64,000 nucleotides of DNA from Paenibacillus qinlingensis. Its GTDB lineage: Bacteria > Bacillota > Bacilli > Paenibacillales > NBRC-103111. Positions 21,807 through 31,279 of the stretch are shown one piece after another. The DNA lies in the NCBI RefSeq assembly GCF_013204845.1, contig NZ_JABMKY010000004.1, positions 496,001-560,000 of the forward strand. Reading direction: 5' to 3'. Positions within the stretch are counted from its first letter, which is position 1; every line of letters begins with the position of its first letter. Under the pieces are notes generated by a model that did not search any database, was not told the origin of the DNA, and worked only from the letters and a program-made list of their open reading frames with translations. The position numbers and the translations under genes are program-made.

Positions 21807-22856
21807 TTATATCGCAATTTTCGTTATTTCTACATTTGCGAGCTGCGATAAATCCAAGAACTGATTGTCGATGTTGATGAGCGGTCGGAAGAAATCAGTA
21901 GGGTTCGTCATAATGATGGTGCCTTCACGTCCGTCGCTCAGAGACACTTTTTTACCGATAAAGTTAGGAATCATGTTGCGTATGAACACTTGGGTGATCT
22001 TAGGATCCAACTCACCGAAGCTCATGCGATGAAGCTCTTTAAGAACGTGCAGAAGATCACGTCGCTGTTGATATACTCTGCTGGATATCATCGCGCTATA
22101 AACGTCTGCGACCGCGACTATGCGCGAGTAAGAATGAATGTCTGTACCGACTTTACGTAGGGGATAACCTGTACCATCCATACGCTCGTGATGCTGAAGG
22201 GCAACGAGTGCGAGCGTTTCATCTTTTAATGATTTGCGAATGATATCATACCCATGAATCGTGTGCTTCTGAACTTCCTCGAATTCTTCCTTCGTCAGCT
22301 TACCTGGCTTATTCAGAATATCTGGATGTATTCGACATTTCCCGATATCGTGCAAATAGCCTGCTTTCCCAATAACTAAAGCATCCTTCTCGGATTTATT
22401 CATCCATTTGGCTATGTAATAAGATAGCATTCCAACTTGAACACTATGCTGAAGGGTATAGTCATCTTTGCTATGCAAGGATAGAAGCAGGGAAACAACG
22501 TCCTTCTCTTCTTGAATGCTGTCTATCAGTGGATTGAAAGCGGATTCTACAGCGTCGTTGCGAAGAGATCCACCGTCTTGCAAAGCTTCAAACATTTCTT
22601 TAATACCCTGAGTCGCGCTATTAAAAGAGGTAACCTGTAGGATATTAGCGTGTCTAGTTGGTGCTTCCTCGACGACGTTCTCGATTTCACTGTTTCTTGG
22701 AGCTATATCAACATAATCCACACTGTGGCGATTGAGCATCGAAATGTCTCCAGCATCGAGAACGGTGCCCGAGGATAGAAGATGAAGGCCTACTGCATTG
22801 TAGGAATCGGAAATTAATTTGTCACCAACGATAAGTTGAAGCACATGTACACGCAT
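21807..22856 (-). CDS. HD-GYP domain protein, probable cyclic-di-GMP phosphodiesterase
   Basis: About 349 residues. The C-terminal half carries the HD-GYP signature: HSVQVGMLSYYIAKW, YLHDIGKCRIH and HHERMDGTGYP, all metal ligands intact, so cyclic-di-GMP hydrolysis is likely. The N-terminal 120 residues resemble the DUF3391-type region seen in such proteins. There is no receiver or membrane domain. ATG 22856 follows GAGAGGAG by 5 bases on the minus strand; an upstream ATG at 22913 would overlap the moeB-like stop. Convergent with the DUF350 gene. Confidence 0.9.
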   Translation of the reverse strand: MRVHVLQLIVGDKLISDSYNAVGLHLLSSGTVLDAGDISMLNRHSVDYVDIAPRNSEIENVVEEAPTRHANILQVTSFNSATQGIKEMFEALQDGGSLRNDAVESAFNPLIDSIQEEKDVVSLLLSLHSKDDYTLQHSVQVGMLSYYIAKWMNKSEKDALVIGKAGYLHDIGKCRIHPDILNKPGKLTKEEFEEVQKHTIHGYDIIRKSLKDETLALVALQHHERMDGTGYPLRKVGTDIHSYSRIVAVADVYSAMISSRVYQQRRDLLHVLKELHRMSFGELDPKITQVFIRNMIPNFIGKKVSLSDGREGTIIMTNPTDFFRPLINIDNQFLDLSQLANVEITKIAI

Positions 22857-22902
22857 AGAAGCTCCTCTCCAAGTCCTAGTATCTGGTAGGTATATTGTAA
22901 TA

Positions 22903-23967
22903 CTACATCCCAATATAACGACTGTAAAGACTTTTGGCTTGAATTAAATCCTCAGTCCCTTGAATGAGAACACGACCGCCAGGGAATAGAATAATTTGTA
23001 TATCCTCAGATGCGTGAAACTTTAAAAGAAAACGGTTTTTCTCAACTAGACCAAGCGGTTGTAGTCGTTCCTCCCAGTATTCCAGTGGTTGCGTGCTGGG
23101 AATAATCGGATGGATTTGCACCGAGTTGCGCCCACATAAGGATTGAATGGTATCACTTTCAAGATGGGCATCTAAGTACTCATATTGCTTTTGGGCACAT
23201 GCAGGACAATCCGACTTCTTAGCTCCAGAGACCCGTATTGCGGAGTTCTGATTGAACCATAAGTCCCATTGCTGCATGCTAAGATTGAGCTGCTCCGTGG
23301 CGCCGACGAGCAACTTAAGAGCCTCTGTGGCTTGAAAAGAAGCAACAACATGGATAATCCCACCAATGACACCAGCAGTGTCACAAGTATCCGTGGTACC
23401 CGCAGCGGGCGCTTGCGGGAAGAGGCAGCGCAAACAAGGTGTTCGATCAGGGATAATCGTCAGTGAGACACCTCGCGAAGCCACAGCACCGCCATAGATC
23501 CATGGAATCCCTAATTTCATGCTGACATCGTTGAGCAGGAAACGAACGGCAAAGTTATCGGTTCCATCCAGAATCACATCGACATCATGAAGCAATTGTT
23601 CGGCATTCGTAGCATTAAGATCACAGACATGAGGATCAATAACGACATTGGAATTCACTAGCTGCAGACGTTTCGCAGCGGCGATTGATTTGGGAATCGT
23701 GGCAGCAGCGTCCTCTTCATCGTACAGCATTTGTCTTTGCAGATTGCTTTTATCAACAAAATCACGGTCAATGATCCGAACATATCCAACGCCTGCTCTC
23801 ACCATATGATTGGCAAGAACGGTGCCTAAAGCACCCATACCAACAATAGCAACACGACCAAGGCCAAGTTTGCGTTGACCTTCCATACCAATTGGGGGGA
23901 AAAGAATTTGTCTCGAATAACGCGGGTCAACATCTGACGCAGTTTCTGTATGTAAATGCGGGTCCAA
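22903..23967 (-). CDS. moeB: MoeB/ThiF-type sulfur carrier adenylyltransferase
   Basis: 354 residues of the ThiF/MoeB/HesA family that adenylates the C-terminus of a ubiquitin-like sulfur carrier such as MoaD. The Rossmann nucleotide motif is VGMGALGTVLANHMVRAG and the zinc cysteines are PCLRC and CPAC, with ILDGTDN between. A C-terminal extension of about 100 residues follows. Start is TTG 23967 with GGAG about 10 bases upstream. It directly follows the MoaD-MoaE fusion gene, 22 bases away, which points to molybdopterin rather than thiamine. Confidence 0.88.
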   Translation of the reverse strand: MDPHLHTETASDVDPRYSRQILFPPIGMEGQRKLGLGRVAIVGMGALGTVLANHMVRAGVGYVRIIDRDFVDKSNLQRQMLYDEEDAAATIPKSIAAAKRLQLVNSNVVIDPHVCDLNATNAEQLLHDVDVILDGTDNFAVRFLLNDVSMKLGIPWIYGGAVASRGVSLTIIPDRTPCLRCLFPQAPAAGTTDTCDTAGVIGGIIHVVASFQATEALKLLVGATEQLNLSMQQWDLWFNQNSAIRVSGAKKSDCPACAQKQYEYLDAHLESDTIQSLCGRNSVQIHPIIPSTQPLEYWEERLQPLGLVEKNRFLLKFHASEDIQIILFPGGRVLIQGTEDLIQAKSLYSRYIGM

Positions 23968-23989
23968 GTAAAGTCATCTCCGTTTCAAA

Positions 23990-24694
23990 TCAGTTATCAG
24001 CTTGCGGTGCTTGTAGCGGGTTCCAGGGTCCTGTTTGATTGCCTTTCCATTCGGCCCCATCCTCCCATATTTCTTTTTTCCAAATGGGTACGATTTGTTT
24101 CAAACGCTCAATGGCATATCGACTAGCGTCATAGCAATCAGCGCGGTGAGGAGAAGATACAGCGATCACGACACTCGCTTCTGCAATTGCAACCTTACCC
24201 AATCGATGGGTGATGGCACATAAGGTGCCAGGCCACTTCGCATCGATTTCTTCGCCGATGCTTGCCATCGTTTTCAAGGCCATAGGAACATAAGCCTCAT
24301 ACTCCAATAGGACAGTTCGCTGTCCGTACGTCATTTCTCGCGTCGTGCCGATGAAGGCAAGTGATGCGCCATGGTTGGGGTGATTTACTTTAGAAGTCAC
24401 GGAAACGACATCAATCGTTGAATCGGTGATTTCGTAAAGAGAAGGCTGTCCTCCAGAAACAGGTGGGATAAGCGCAAGCTCGTCAGAAGCGGAAATCGTG
24501 TCCTGATCACCGGCATATTCTTGATTTTTGGCGAAAAAGCATATAGGGAGCTGCGCAGAGGCAGCAGGATAATCGGTGATAATTTTATCCTTCAATTGTG
24601 CAATGGTAATCGAATCTTGTTCGACTGAAATCGTTAGAACCGAAGTACCGAATAGGTCTACAAGACCTGCGAAGAGTTGGATGTGTAAGTTCAA
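23990..24694 (-). CDS. Fused MoaD-MoaE molybdopterin synthase
   Basis: 234 residues combining both subunits of molybdopterin synthase, which inserts sulfur into precursor Z. Residues 1-83 are MoaD-like, ending in the PPVSGGQ that should give the thiocarboxylate Gly-Gly; residues about 85-225 are MoaE with GASLAFIGTTRE, SSPHRADCYDASRYAIERLK and PIWKKE. Since the sulfur carrier needs a free Gly-Gly end, the fusion should be cleaved after SGG, as described for MoaX of mycobacteria. Start TTG 24694 follows AAGGAG by 8 bases. MoeB-like gene is downstream. Confidence 0.9.
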   Translation of the reverse strand: MNLHIQLFAGLVDLFGTSVLTISVEQDSITIAQLKDKIITDYPAASAQLPICFFAKNQEYAGDQDTISASDELALIPPVSGGQPSLYEITDSTIDVVSVTSKVNHPNHGASLAFIGTTREMTYGQRTVLLEYEAYVPMALKTMASIGEEIDAKWPGTLCAITHRLGKVAIAEASVVIAVSSPHRADCYDASRYAIERLKQIVPIWKKEIWEDGAEWKGNQTGPWNPLQAPQADN

Positions 24695-24818
24695 TTTGTT
24701 TCTCCTTGCGATAGATGTTAGAATCCCTTACAGCATATCATATTTTGCCCTGAAAATGGTATAATGGAGTGATCCTTTGGCAGGAGATGGAATTTGAATT
24801 AACGGAGGAGATTTAAGT

Positions 24819-25289
24819 ATGGAAACCAATTCACGCATAGAAGTGTCTGACTTACATAAGAACAAAGAAACCTTTACCGTTGATGAAATGGTGGCCTTAG
24901 CGGATCTGCGGTTGAATATTCAAGATCGCGTTCCGTCGGTGGTGGGGGAGGCATTTGATCTTAAATCGTGGTACCGAAACTGGCACAACAAAGGGCAGAA
25001 TCGTACAAGTGAAGAGCCTACTCATGTGAGGGTGGAAGCAGTTGATGAGTTCCAAGCGCTAATTCCATGGGGGCAAGCGGATCTTGCTTTATTCCTATAT
25101 GCACAAGAGGGACAAGCACTGAAGAAAGGATACCCCATTCGACTATACGTGCCTGATGGAAGCAGTGAGTGTCTTAATGTAAAGAGTATTGTAAAGGTAT
25201 GGTTTCTGAACGATCCAGCTTTAGGTGAAGAAGCAACTTATGGGTTTAAGAACAAAGTTACCCCGGATGAGCTCAAATTCAAGAAATGA
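24819..25289 (+). CDS. Short protein resembling part of a molybdopterin oxidoreductase
   Basis: 156 residues with no signal or membrane helix. The segment GYPIRLYVPDGSSECLNVKS with IVKVWFL next resembles the end of the sulfite-oxidase-type molybdopterin-binding fold, where substrate-side residues lie (typically G-x-P-x-R-x-x-x-P...VKW). The usual cofactor cysteine is not seen; the whole protein has just one Cys, in SSECLNV. GGAG lies 10 bases before the ATG. Divergent from the MoaDE gene, which fits a molybdenum link but proves nothing. Confidence 0.6.
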   Translation: METNSRIEVSDLHKNKETFTVDEMVALADLRLNIQDRVPSVVGEAFDLKSWYRNWHNKGQNRTSEEPTHVRVEAVDEFQALIPWGQADLALFLYAQEGQALKKGYPIRLYVPDGSSECLNVKSIVKVWFLNDPALGEEATYGFKNKVTPDELKFKK

Positions 25290-25356
25290 GGAAGGGGATA
25301 CTTGCATAATATAGAGACATGCTAGGATCTACTTGTCATGAAGAGAGGTGAACGGG

Positions 25357-26823
25357 ATGTCAGCCCCCTTGCAACGGCTAGTCATATTACATACGAATGA
25401 CATTCATAGTCATTTTGAACAAATGCCCAAAATAAGTGCCTACTTTGATCGTGTCCGCCGCCTCTGGCCATCAGATCAAGTATTGACACTTGATATTGGC
25501 GACCATATGGATCGGATGTTTCCAGAAACAGAAGGAACGAATGCGATCGCCAATTTAGAAATCATGAATGCAACGGGCTACGAAGCCATGGTTCTAGGTA
25601 ATAATGAAGGACTCACCTTCACACCGGATTGGCTCAGAGCTGTTGTGCTGGAGCATGCGAAATTTCCAATTATCGGAAGCAATATTACGGATGTTAACAC
25701 GAAAGAAACGCCGGATTGGATGCTGCCGTCACTTACGCTTGTGAAATCTGGTCTTCGTATTGGTTTGATTGGGGTTACGGCTGCCTATCAAGATTACTAT
25801 GAGTTGCTTGGTTGGGATGTAAGTGATCCTATGAAGGCTGTAAGCGCCCATGTGAGCCTATTGCGTCCTGAGGTGGATATTATAATCGTTATGTCGCATT
25901 TGGGCCTGAGAACGGATCAGCGGATGGCTGAGGAGTTGGATGGCATCGACATCATCCTTGGCGGTCACACCCATCATTTACTCGAAGAGCCGCTCCTACT
26001 CAGCGGCACTTATATTGGTGCGGCCGGCAAGTTCGGGCAGTATGCCGGCCATATTGAACTTGCCTACGACCCGGCGCAGCGCCGGATCGTAGAGCTGAAC
26101 GGCCGCGTCGTCCCGATGACCGACGCGAGCGAAGAGGACAGCAGCGTGATGACGCTGCTGGAGCACTACCGCATCGCCAGCAGCACCTCGCTGGCGGTGG
26201 AAGTGGCGCAGCTGCGGCAGCCGCTGCGCCTGGATTGGTACGGCGAATCCCCGCTCGGCAACTTGCTTGCCGCGGGGATTCGCCGCTGGACCAGCGCCGA
26301 GATCGGGCTGGTCAATAGCGGGCAGCTCCTTCAGGGACTGAAGGAGGGGGGCTTGACCCGGGGCCGGCTGCTGGAAATCTGCCCCGGCCCGATCAATCCG
26401 TGCCGCATGCAGCTCAGCGGCGCGGATATTCGTCAAGCGCTCGAAGAGTCGCTGCTTGACGAGTTCATGGAGAAGCCGATACGCGGGTACGGCTTCCGCG
26501 GGGAGGTGCTAGGCGTCCTCTGTGTGGACGGGATAACCGTCCACGTGGATGCTACGCGCCCTCCCTACGAGCGTATCGTCGCCGTGTATGTCGGCGAAGA
26601 ATTACTAGATCCAGAACGTTCCTACCTCGTGGGTACGATCGATATGTTTACGTTCGGCTCAGGCTATTTATCGCTGAGCCGAGGCAAGCAGATCGTTTAC
26701 ATGCTGCCGGAATTTATCCGTGACGTGCTAGCTGATCAACTGCAAGATGAGGCTGCGATTGCAAACAGCCACAACCTTCGATTCATAGATGTTGTCAGAC
26801 CTAGTCCTAAACAGGTAGAATAA
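25357..26823 (+). CDS. yunD: YunD-like metallophosphatase / 5'-nucleotidase family protein
   Basis: About 488 residues of the bifunctional UshA-like family, with no signal peptide, so cytoplasmic like YunD of Bacillus. Metal ligands: ILHTNDIHSHF, LDIGDHMDR, LGNNEG (the invariant Asn is kept), IVMSHLGL and GGHTHH. The C-terminal nucleotidase half contains GNLLAAGIRRW. Start ATG 25357 is favoured by GAGAGG at 25343; GTG 25348 is an alternative. Bases 25990-26560 are far richer in GC than the flanks. UppP follows after 87 bases. Confidence 0.88.
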   Translation: MSAPLQRLVILHTNDIHSHFEQMPKISAYFDRVRRLWPSDQVLTLDIGDHMDRMFPETEGTNAIANLEIMNATGYEAMVLGNNEGLTFTPDWLRAVVLEHAKFPIIGSNITDVNTKETPDWMLPSLTLVKSGLRIGLIGVTAAYQDYYELLGWDVSDPMKAVSAHVSLLRPEVDIIIVMSHLGLRTDQRMAEELDGIDIILGGHTHHLLEEPLLLSGTYIGAAGKFGQYAGHIELAYDPAQRRIVELNGRVVPMTDASEEDSSVMTLLEHYRIASSTSLAVEVAQLRQPLRLDWYGESPLGNLLAAGIRRWTSAEIGLVNSGQLLQGLKEGGLTRGRLLEICPGPINPCRMQLSGADIRQALEESLLDEFMEKPIRGYGFRGEVLGVLCVDGITVHVDATRPPYERIVAVYVGEELLDPERSYLVGTIDMFTFGSGYLSLSRGKQIVYMLPEFIRDVLADQLQDEAAIANSHNLRFIDVVRPSPKQVE

Positions 26824-26853
26824 GTACCGGAGCAAGATTCCTGATAAATGTTG

Positions 26854-26878
26854 TCAAAAAGTCAATCGGACTTTTTGA
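26854..26878 (+). terminator. Weak hairpin between yunD-like gene and uppP
   Basis: TCAAAAAGTC-aatcg-GACTTTTTGA, a perfect 10-base stem with the T-run inside the stem rather than after it. It might attenuate read-through into uppP. Confidence 0.4.
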
Positions 26879-26910
26879 ACACGCAATGAATCAGAATATA
26901 GGGGGCAATT

Positions 26911-27729
26911 ATGCATACAATTTTTGAGGCGATCATTATTGGGATCGTTGAAGGTTTGACTGAGTTTTTACCCGTATCCTCAACAGGGCATATGATTTTA
27001 ACTGAAAGCTTGTTACACATTGATATGGAGAATGACCCAGTCATGAATACGTTCAATTTTGTCATTCAATTGGGCGCTATTCTGGCCGTTGTACTTATCT
27101 ATTGGAAACGGATCCTTTCCTTATTTGGACTTGTGAATCGGAAAAGCGAAAGTAAAACAGGGAAAAAGCTGAATTTAATACACATTTTAATTGGTATCAT
27201 TCCTGCTGGTGTGATCGGTGTTTTATTTAATGATCTTGTGGATGAAAAGCTATTCAATACAACAACCGTCTTAGTTGGACTCGTGCTCGGCGGTATTCTA
27301 TTAATCATTGCCGAGAAGAAAAAGGAACAACCCAAAACGACCGTCCTTGATGATTTGACGTATCGACAAGCTTTCGCTATTGGATTGTGGCAGCTCGTAT
27401 CGATTTGGCCTGGATTTTCGCGATCGGGTTCCACGATTGCCGGTGGTATGCTTTCTGGCGTAAGCCGTGCAGCTTCAGCGGATTTCACCTTCATTATGGC
27501 GATTCCAATTATGTTTGGAGCTTCAGGTGTCTACTTTTTGAAAAATTATGATGCACTGTCATCCGATGATTTGACTTTCTTTGTGGTAGGATTTCTAGTG
27601 GCTTTCGTTGTGGCCTTACTGGCTGTCGTAACCTTCATTAAACTTGTACAAAAAATGAAGCTCACTTACTTTGCGTATTATCGTTTTGCCGTCGCGATAA
27701 TTTTCGCGCTTTATATGTTTTTAAAGTAA
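26911..27729 (+). CDS. uppP: Undecaprenyl-diphosphatase
   Basis: Membrane enzyme that recycles undecaprenyl pyrophosphate to the lipid carrier used for peptidoglycan and teichoic acid, and gives bacitracin resistance. 272 residues with about eight helices. Family signatures are GIVEGLTEFLPVSSTGHMIL at the N-terminus and FSRSGSTIAGGMLSGVSR (about residues 170-187). AGGGGG is 5 bases before the ATG. A terminator lies after the stop. Confidence 0.96.
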   Translation: MHTIFEAIIIGIVEGLTEFLPVSSTGHMILTESLLHIDMENDPVMNTFNFVIQLGAILAVVLIYWKRILSLFGLVNRKSESKTGKKLNLIHILIGIIPAGVIGVLFNDLVDEKLFNTTTVLVGLVLGGILLIIAEKKKEQPKTTVLDDLTYRQAFAIGLWQLVSIWPGFSRSGSTIAGGMLSGVSRAASADFTFIMAIPIMFGASGVYFLKNYDALSSDDLTFFVVGFLVAFVVALLAVVTFIKLVQKMKLTYFAYYRFAVAIIFALYMFLK

Positions 27730-27750
27730 AATATTTATGGAACAATAGCG

Positions 27751-27776
27751 AATCGCGTCGAAAGACGCGGTTTTTT
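27751..27776 (+). terminator. Intrinsic terminator after uppP
   Basis: CGCGTC-gaaa-GACGCG with a GNRA tetraloop, followed by a G and six T residues. Confidence 0.85.
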
Positions 27777-27847
27777 GTATTGAACTTTTCATTAAAATCT
27801 ATTACATTTAAATAGAACGTAATGCTCACCTATGCGGGGGTTCTGAA

Positions 27848-28981
27848 ATGCTGTTTATGCCGATCAACATGTGTCAACCTGGGATGAGGCTGGCTAAGAA
27901 TATATACAACGATGATGGTATGGTCCTTCTGGCCGTTAATGTTGAGCTTACACAGAGACTCCTTGATCGCTTGTTTAGTTATGGGATTGATTATATTTAC
28001 ATAGAAGATGCTAGAACGAATGATATTATTCAAGAGGATGTCATTCAGGATGAAACAAGAAGCAAAGCGGTTATCGAAATTCGTAATACGTTTAAGAAGG
28101 TCATGGAAGATTCGAATAAACGCGGGGCAGTGAACTATTACGACATCGGTCGTAATTTTCGTGATGTCATGAAGATGATTATTGATGATCTGAGTGCTCA
28201 TGAGGGTGCAATGGTCATGCTTAATAATATGAATGTGAAAGATAATTACTTATTTCAGCATTCAGTTAACGTGAGTATATATGCGATCATGCTTGGGATC
28301 AGTTATGGGTATAGTCGAGATAAGCTCGAGACTCTTGGTTTGGGTGCTTTACTGCATGATATTGGGAAAACAAAAGTGCCATTAGGTATTCTTCGCAAGC
28401 CTTCTCAGTTAACTCCGCAAGAGTTCAACGAGATGAAAAATCATACGACCTATGGCTTCAATCTATTGAAGGATGAGCCGAATATTCCACTTCTTTCCGC
28501 TCACTGTGCCTTGCAGCATCATGAGCGGATTAATGGCAGCGGATACCCACGGGGAATTCAAGGGGGCGAAATAAATGAGTTCGCCAGATGGATTGGACTT
28601 GTTGATTCCTATGATGCCATGACGACGACACGCGTGTATCGCAGACCATTATTGCCACATGAAGCCATGGAGCAGTTATTCGCGGGATCTGGTACGATGT
28701 ATGATCAAAGTCAAATTGCCTTGTTTCGAGACAAAATTGCTATATACCCACTAGGAATTACAGTACGATTGAATACTGGCGAATATGGGCTCGTATCGAA
28801 ATTGAACATGTCTGTTCCGCACAGACCGACTATCCGTGTGCTTCAAGATGAAGCAGGAACTGTACTTAAGGAACCTTACGAAATTGATCTTTCCAGCAAG
28901 CTATCGATATTAATTTCCGAAATTGGGGAAATTAAAGTAAATGATTCGATATTAGATGCAAGTATGCCTACAATTTTATAG
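27848..28981 (+). CDS. HD-GYP domain protein, probable cyclic-di-GMP phosphodiesterase
   Basis: 377 residues. The N-terminal 120 residues (PINMCQPGMRLAKNIYNDDG) are the region usual for stand-alone HD-GYP proteins; the C-terminal part holds HSVNVSIYAIMLG, LLHDIGKTKVP and HHERINGSGYPRG, so the bimetal site looks complete. After the domain about 80 residues form a beta-rich tail. Soluble and cytoplasmic. It is the second HD-GYP protein within 6 kb, only loosely similar to the first. Monocistronic, with its own terminator. Confidence 0.9.
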   Translation: MLFMPINMCQPGMRLAKNIYNDDGMVLLAVNVELTQRLLDRLFSYGIDYIYIEDARTNDIIQEDVIQDETRSKAVIEIRNTFKKVMEDSNKRGAVNYYDIGRNFRDVMKMIIDDLSAHEGAMVMLNNMNVKDNYLFQHSVNVSIYAIMLGISYGYSRDKLETLGLGALLHDIGKTKVPLGILRKPSQLTPQEFNEMKNHTTYGFNLLKDEPNIPLLSAHCALQHHERINGSGYPRGIQGGEINEFARWIGLVDSYDAMTTTRVYRRPLLPHEAMEQLFAGSGTMYDQSQIALFRDKIAIYPLGITVRLNTGEYGLVSKLNMSVPHRPTIRVLQDEAGTVLKEPYEIDLSSKLSILISEIGEIKVNDSILDASMPTIL

Positions 28982-29004
28982 AATAGATACAGCACATATG
29001 AGAT

Positions 29005-29033
29005 AAAGAACCTGGGAAACCAGGTTCTTTTTG
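29005..29033 (+). terminator. Intrinsic terminator after second HD-GYP gene
   Basis: AAAGAACCTGG-gaaa-CCAGGTTCTTT, a perfect 11-base stem with a GNRA tetraloop and TTT tail. Confidence 0.9.
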
Positions 29034-29053
29034 TAGATTAAGGAGGAAATACG

Positions 29054-31279
29054 ATGCGGGAGTCCATGGATAAAGGTGTGTTTTGGAAATGGGGGCACGC
29101 CATGTTTCGGTTCCGATGGTTAGTGCTAACGATTGGGATTAGCTTGATGCTGATCTTTGCTATTTTCGCTCAAAAAGCGCCAGAGATGCTGAAAGACAAC
29201 GGGTTTACTCCGAAAGGGAGCGAATCGGATCTCGGGTTGATTCAAATGAGAGATGAGCTTGGTGTACCTCGAACACAGCTGAATTTGGTATATTCGGGGC
29301 ATAATGGGCTTGATATCTCCGTGAAAGATCAACAAGAGGCGATTATGGCCTCACTTACGAAACTGAAAGAACTGCCCTATGTGGAAGATGTGAAATTCGT
29401 AACTACGCCTCGTAATGAGGGACATCTAGATATTCAGGCTGTAAGTGTATCGCTCACGTTGGATACAGATCCCGCGCTAGAGGTATACCCAGAGCTTAAG
29501 TCGCTCGTACATCCGCCAGCAGGTATGGACGTGTATGTAACGGGGGGGCCTGCGATTCTATATGACATGCAAGTAGCCAGTAAACATGATATTGCCAAGT
29601 CGGAAGCGATTGGTTTACCAATTGCACTTCTCGTGTTGTTAATTGTTTTCGGTACATTGGTCGCAGCATTCCTACCCATGGTCGTGGGATTGATGAGTGT
29701 GACGCTCACTCTGGGAGTTACCTATTTTATCGCACAGCATCAATCATTATCGAATTTTTTGCCGAATATGGTTACGATGCTGGGGCTTGCTGTCGGGATT
29801 GACTACGCGCTCTTTCTGGTCAGCCGGTTTCGTGAGGAGCTCAAAGTACAGAGTAATGTTGCTGCTGCCGTGGCCATGACATGTCAAACCGCAGGAAGAT
29901 CAATTTTCTTCTCGGGTATCGCTGTTCTCATTGGTTTGTTGGGGATGCTGTTTGTGGATTTGACCTTCTTCCGGTCTCTCTGTCTTGGGGGAGTTATCGT
30001 TGTTTCAATTTCCGTTATTGTGGCTAATACAGTGCTGTTAGCGCTTCTAGGTATTTTAGGTCATCGGATTAACTCCTTACAGGTCGTTCCGAAACGATTC
30101 CGCAAGCAAGAAACATCGAAATTTTGGGAGAAAATCGCTTATACGGTGATGAAACGTCCAGTCGTTTTAGTTGTGGTAGTAGGTGGTGTATTGATCTACA
30201 GTATGACGCCGATCTGGCATATGAAATTAGGTGTACCGAATGCGGAGGTCCTCCCTCCGAGCTATGAATCCCGTTATGGAGCGGAACTGCTCAAAACCGC
30301 CTATGACCCTCGCATGACAGGACCGATTCAGATTGTGATACATACGAAAGAAGAGATCTGGTCAGCAGGTTCGATTGGTGAAATTCAAGCCTACGGAGAA
30401 CAGGTCAAAGCTGTCGCTGGTGTAAAAGAAGTGCAGAGCTATCTAACCGTCTTAGGGCAGCATTCGAATGCTGAGCTTGCGGGTATGTTTACAAAGTCTG
30501 ATGTTCAAAAGCAGTTAGAGGAATCGCAATTAGCGAAAGGGCATACGGCTTTGATGGTTGTTATCCCTGAGAAGGACACGGATGATCCTGCGACGGATCA
30601 GTTAGTTCGCGAGCTCCGCAAGTTGAATAAAGAAGGATTAGAGACTGCCGTTACAGGCGGACCAGCCTATCGATTGGACATCATTGATCGCATTCAAAAG
30701 GAAATTCCTGAAGTTCTCATTTTCGTAATGGGAATTACCTATCTCGTTCTCTTATTGGCATTTCGCTCCGTCCTGCTGCCGCTTAAAGCTGTGCTGATGA
30801 ATATGCTTAGTTTAGGCGCTAGTTTAGGTATCGTCGTTGTAGTATTCCAACATGGATATATGGCAGATATGCTGCACATTACGTCAATCGGATATGTGAG
30901 TGCAACGCTGCCAGTCATTATCTTCTGCGTCGTTTTTGGGATCTCCATGGATTACGAAGTGTTCCTCATTTCACGTATCATGGAAGAGTATGAGGCAAGT
31001 GGAGACAATGATCAGAGCACAGCGGAAGGTTTGAAAAAAACAGGAAGCTTAATTACAAGCGCAGCTTTCATTCTTGTTGTTGTGGTTGGCTCCTTTATTT
31101 TCACGGATATAGAAATTATGAAAGCATTGGGACTTGGCCTCGGACTCGCTGTATTGATTGATGCCACTATCGTACGGGTTATGCTTGTTCCTGCGCTTAT
31201 GAAACTGCTCGGTGACGCAAATTGGTGGGCACCAAGGTGGCTGCGTGTGAAGCCTCAAGCAAAAGTGGAGAAGCGGTAG
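29054..31279 (+). CDS. MMPL/RND-superfamily transporter
   Basis: 741 residues with the duplicated MMPL plan: one N-terminal helix, an extracytoplasmic loop (to about residue 180), five helices, then a second loop and six more helices. The paired motifs MVTMLGLAVGIDYALFLVSR and VVFGISMDYEVFLISR are the proton-relay segments in helices 4 and 10. Such proteins export lipids or drugs; the substrate is not known. AGGAGG at 29041-29046 is 7 bases from the ATG. It starts just after the HD-GYP terminator and stands alone; no TetR or MarR regulator lies beside it. Confidence 0.92.
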   Translation: MRESMDKGVFWKWGHAMFRFRWLVLTIGISLMLIFAIFAQKAPEMLKDNGFTPKGSESDLGLIQMRDELGVPRTQLNLVYSGHNGLDISVKDQQEAIMASLTKLKELPYVEDVKFVTTPRNEGHLDIQAVSVSLTLDTDPALEVYPELKSLVHPPAGMDVYVTGGPAILYDMQVASKHDIAKSEAIGLPIALLVLLIVFGTLVAAFLPMVVGLMSVTLTLGVTYFIAQHQSLSNFLPNMVTMLGLAVGIDYALFLVSRFREELKVQSNVAAAVAMTCQTAGRSIFFSGIAVLIGLLGMLFVDLTFFRSLCLGGVIVVSISVIVANTVLLALLGILGHRINSLQVVPKRFRKQETSKFWEKIAYTVMKRPVVLVVVVGGVLIYSMTPIWHMKLGVPNAEVLPPSYESRYGAELLKTAYDPRMTGPIQIVIHTKEEIWSAGSIGEIQAYGEQVKAVAGVKEVQSYLTVLGQHSNAELAGMFTKSDVQKQLEESQLAKGHTALMVVIPEKDTDDPATDQLVRELRKLNKEGLETAVTGGPAYRLDIIDRIQKEIPEVLIFVMGITYLVLLLAFRSVLLPLKAVLMNMLSLGASLGIVVVVFQHGYMADMLHITSIGYVSATLPVIIFCVVFGISMDYEVFLISRIMEEYEASGDNDQSTAEGLKKTGSLITSAAFILVVVVGSFIFTDIEIMKALGLGLGLAVLIDATIVRVMLVPALMKLLGDANWWAPRWLRVKPQAKVEKR

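Noticed and set aside
22857-22913. Upstream ATG extension of the first HD-GYP protein
   Set aside because: It would overlap the moeB-like stop, while ATG 22856 has a good ribosome site.
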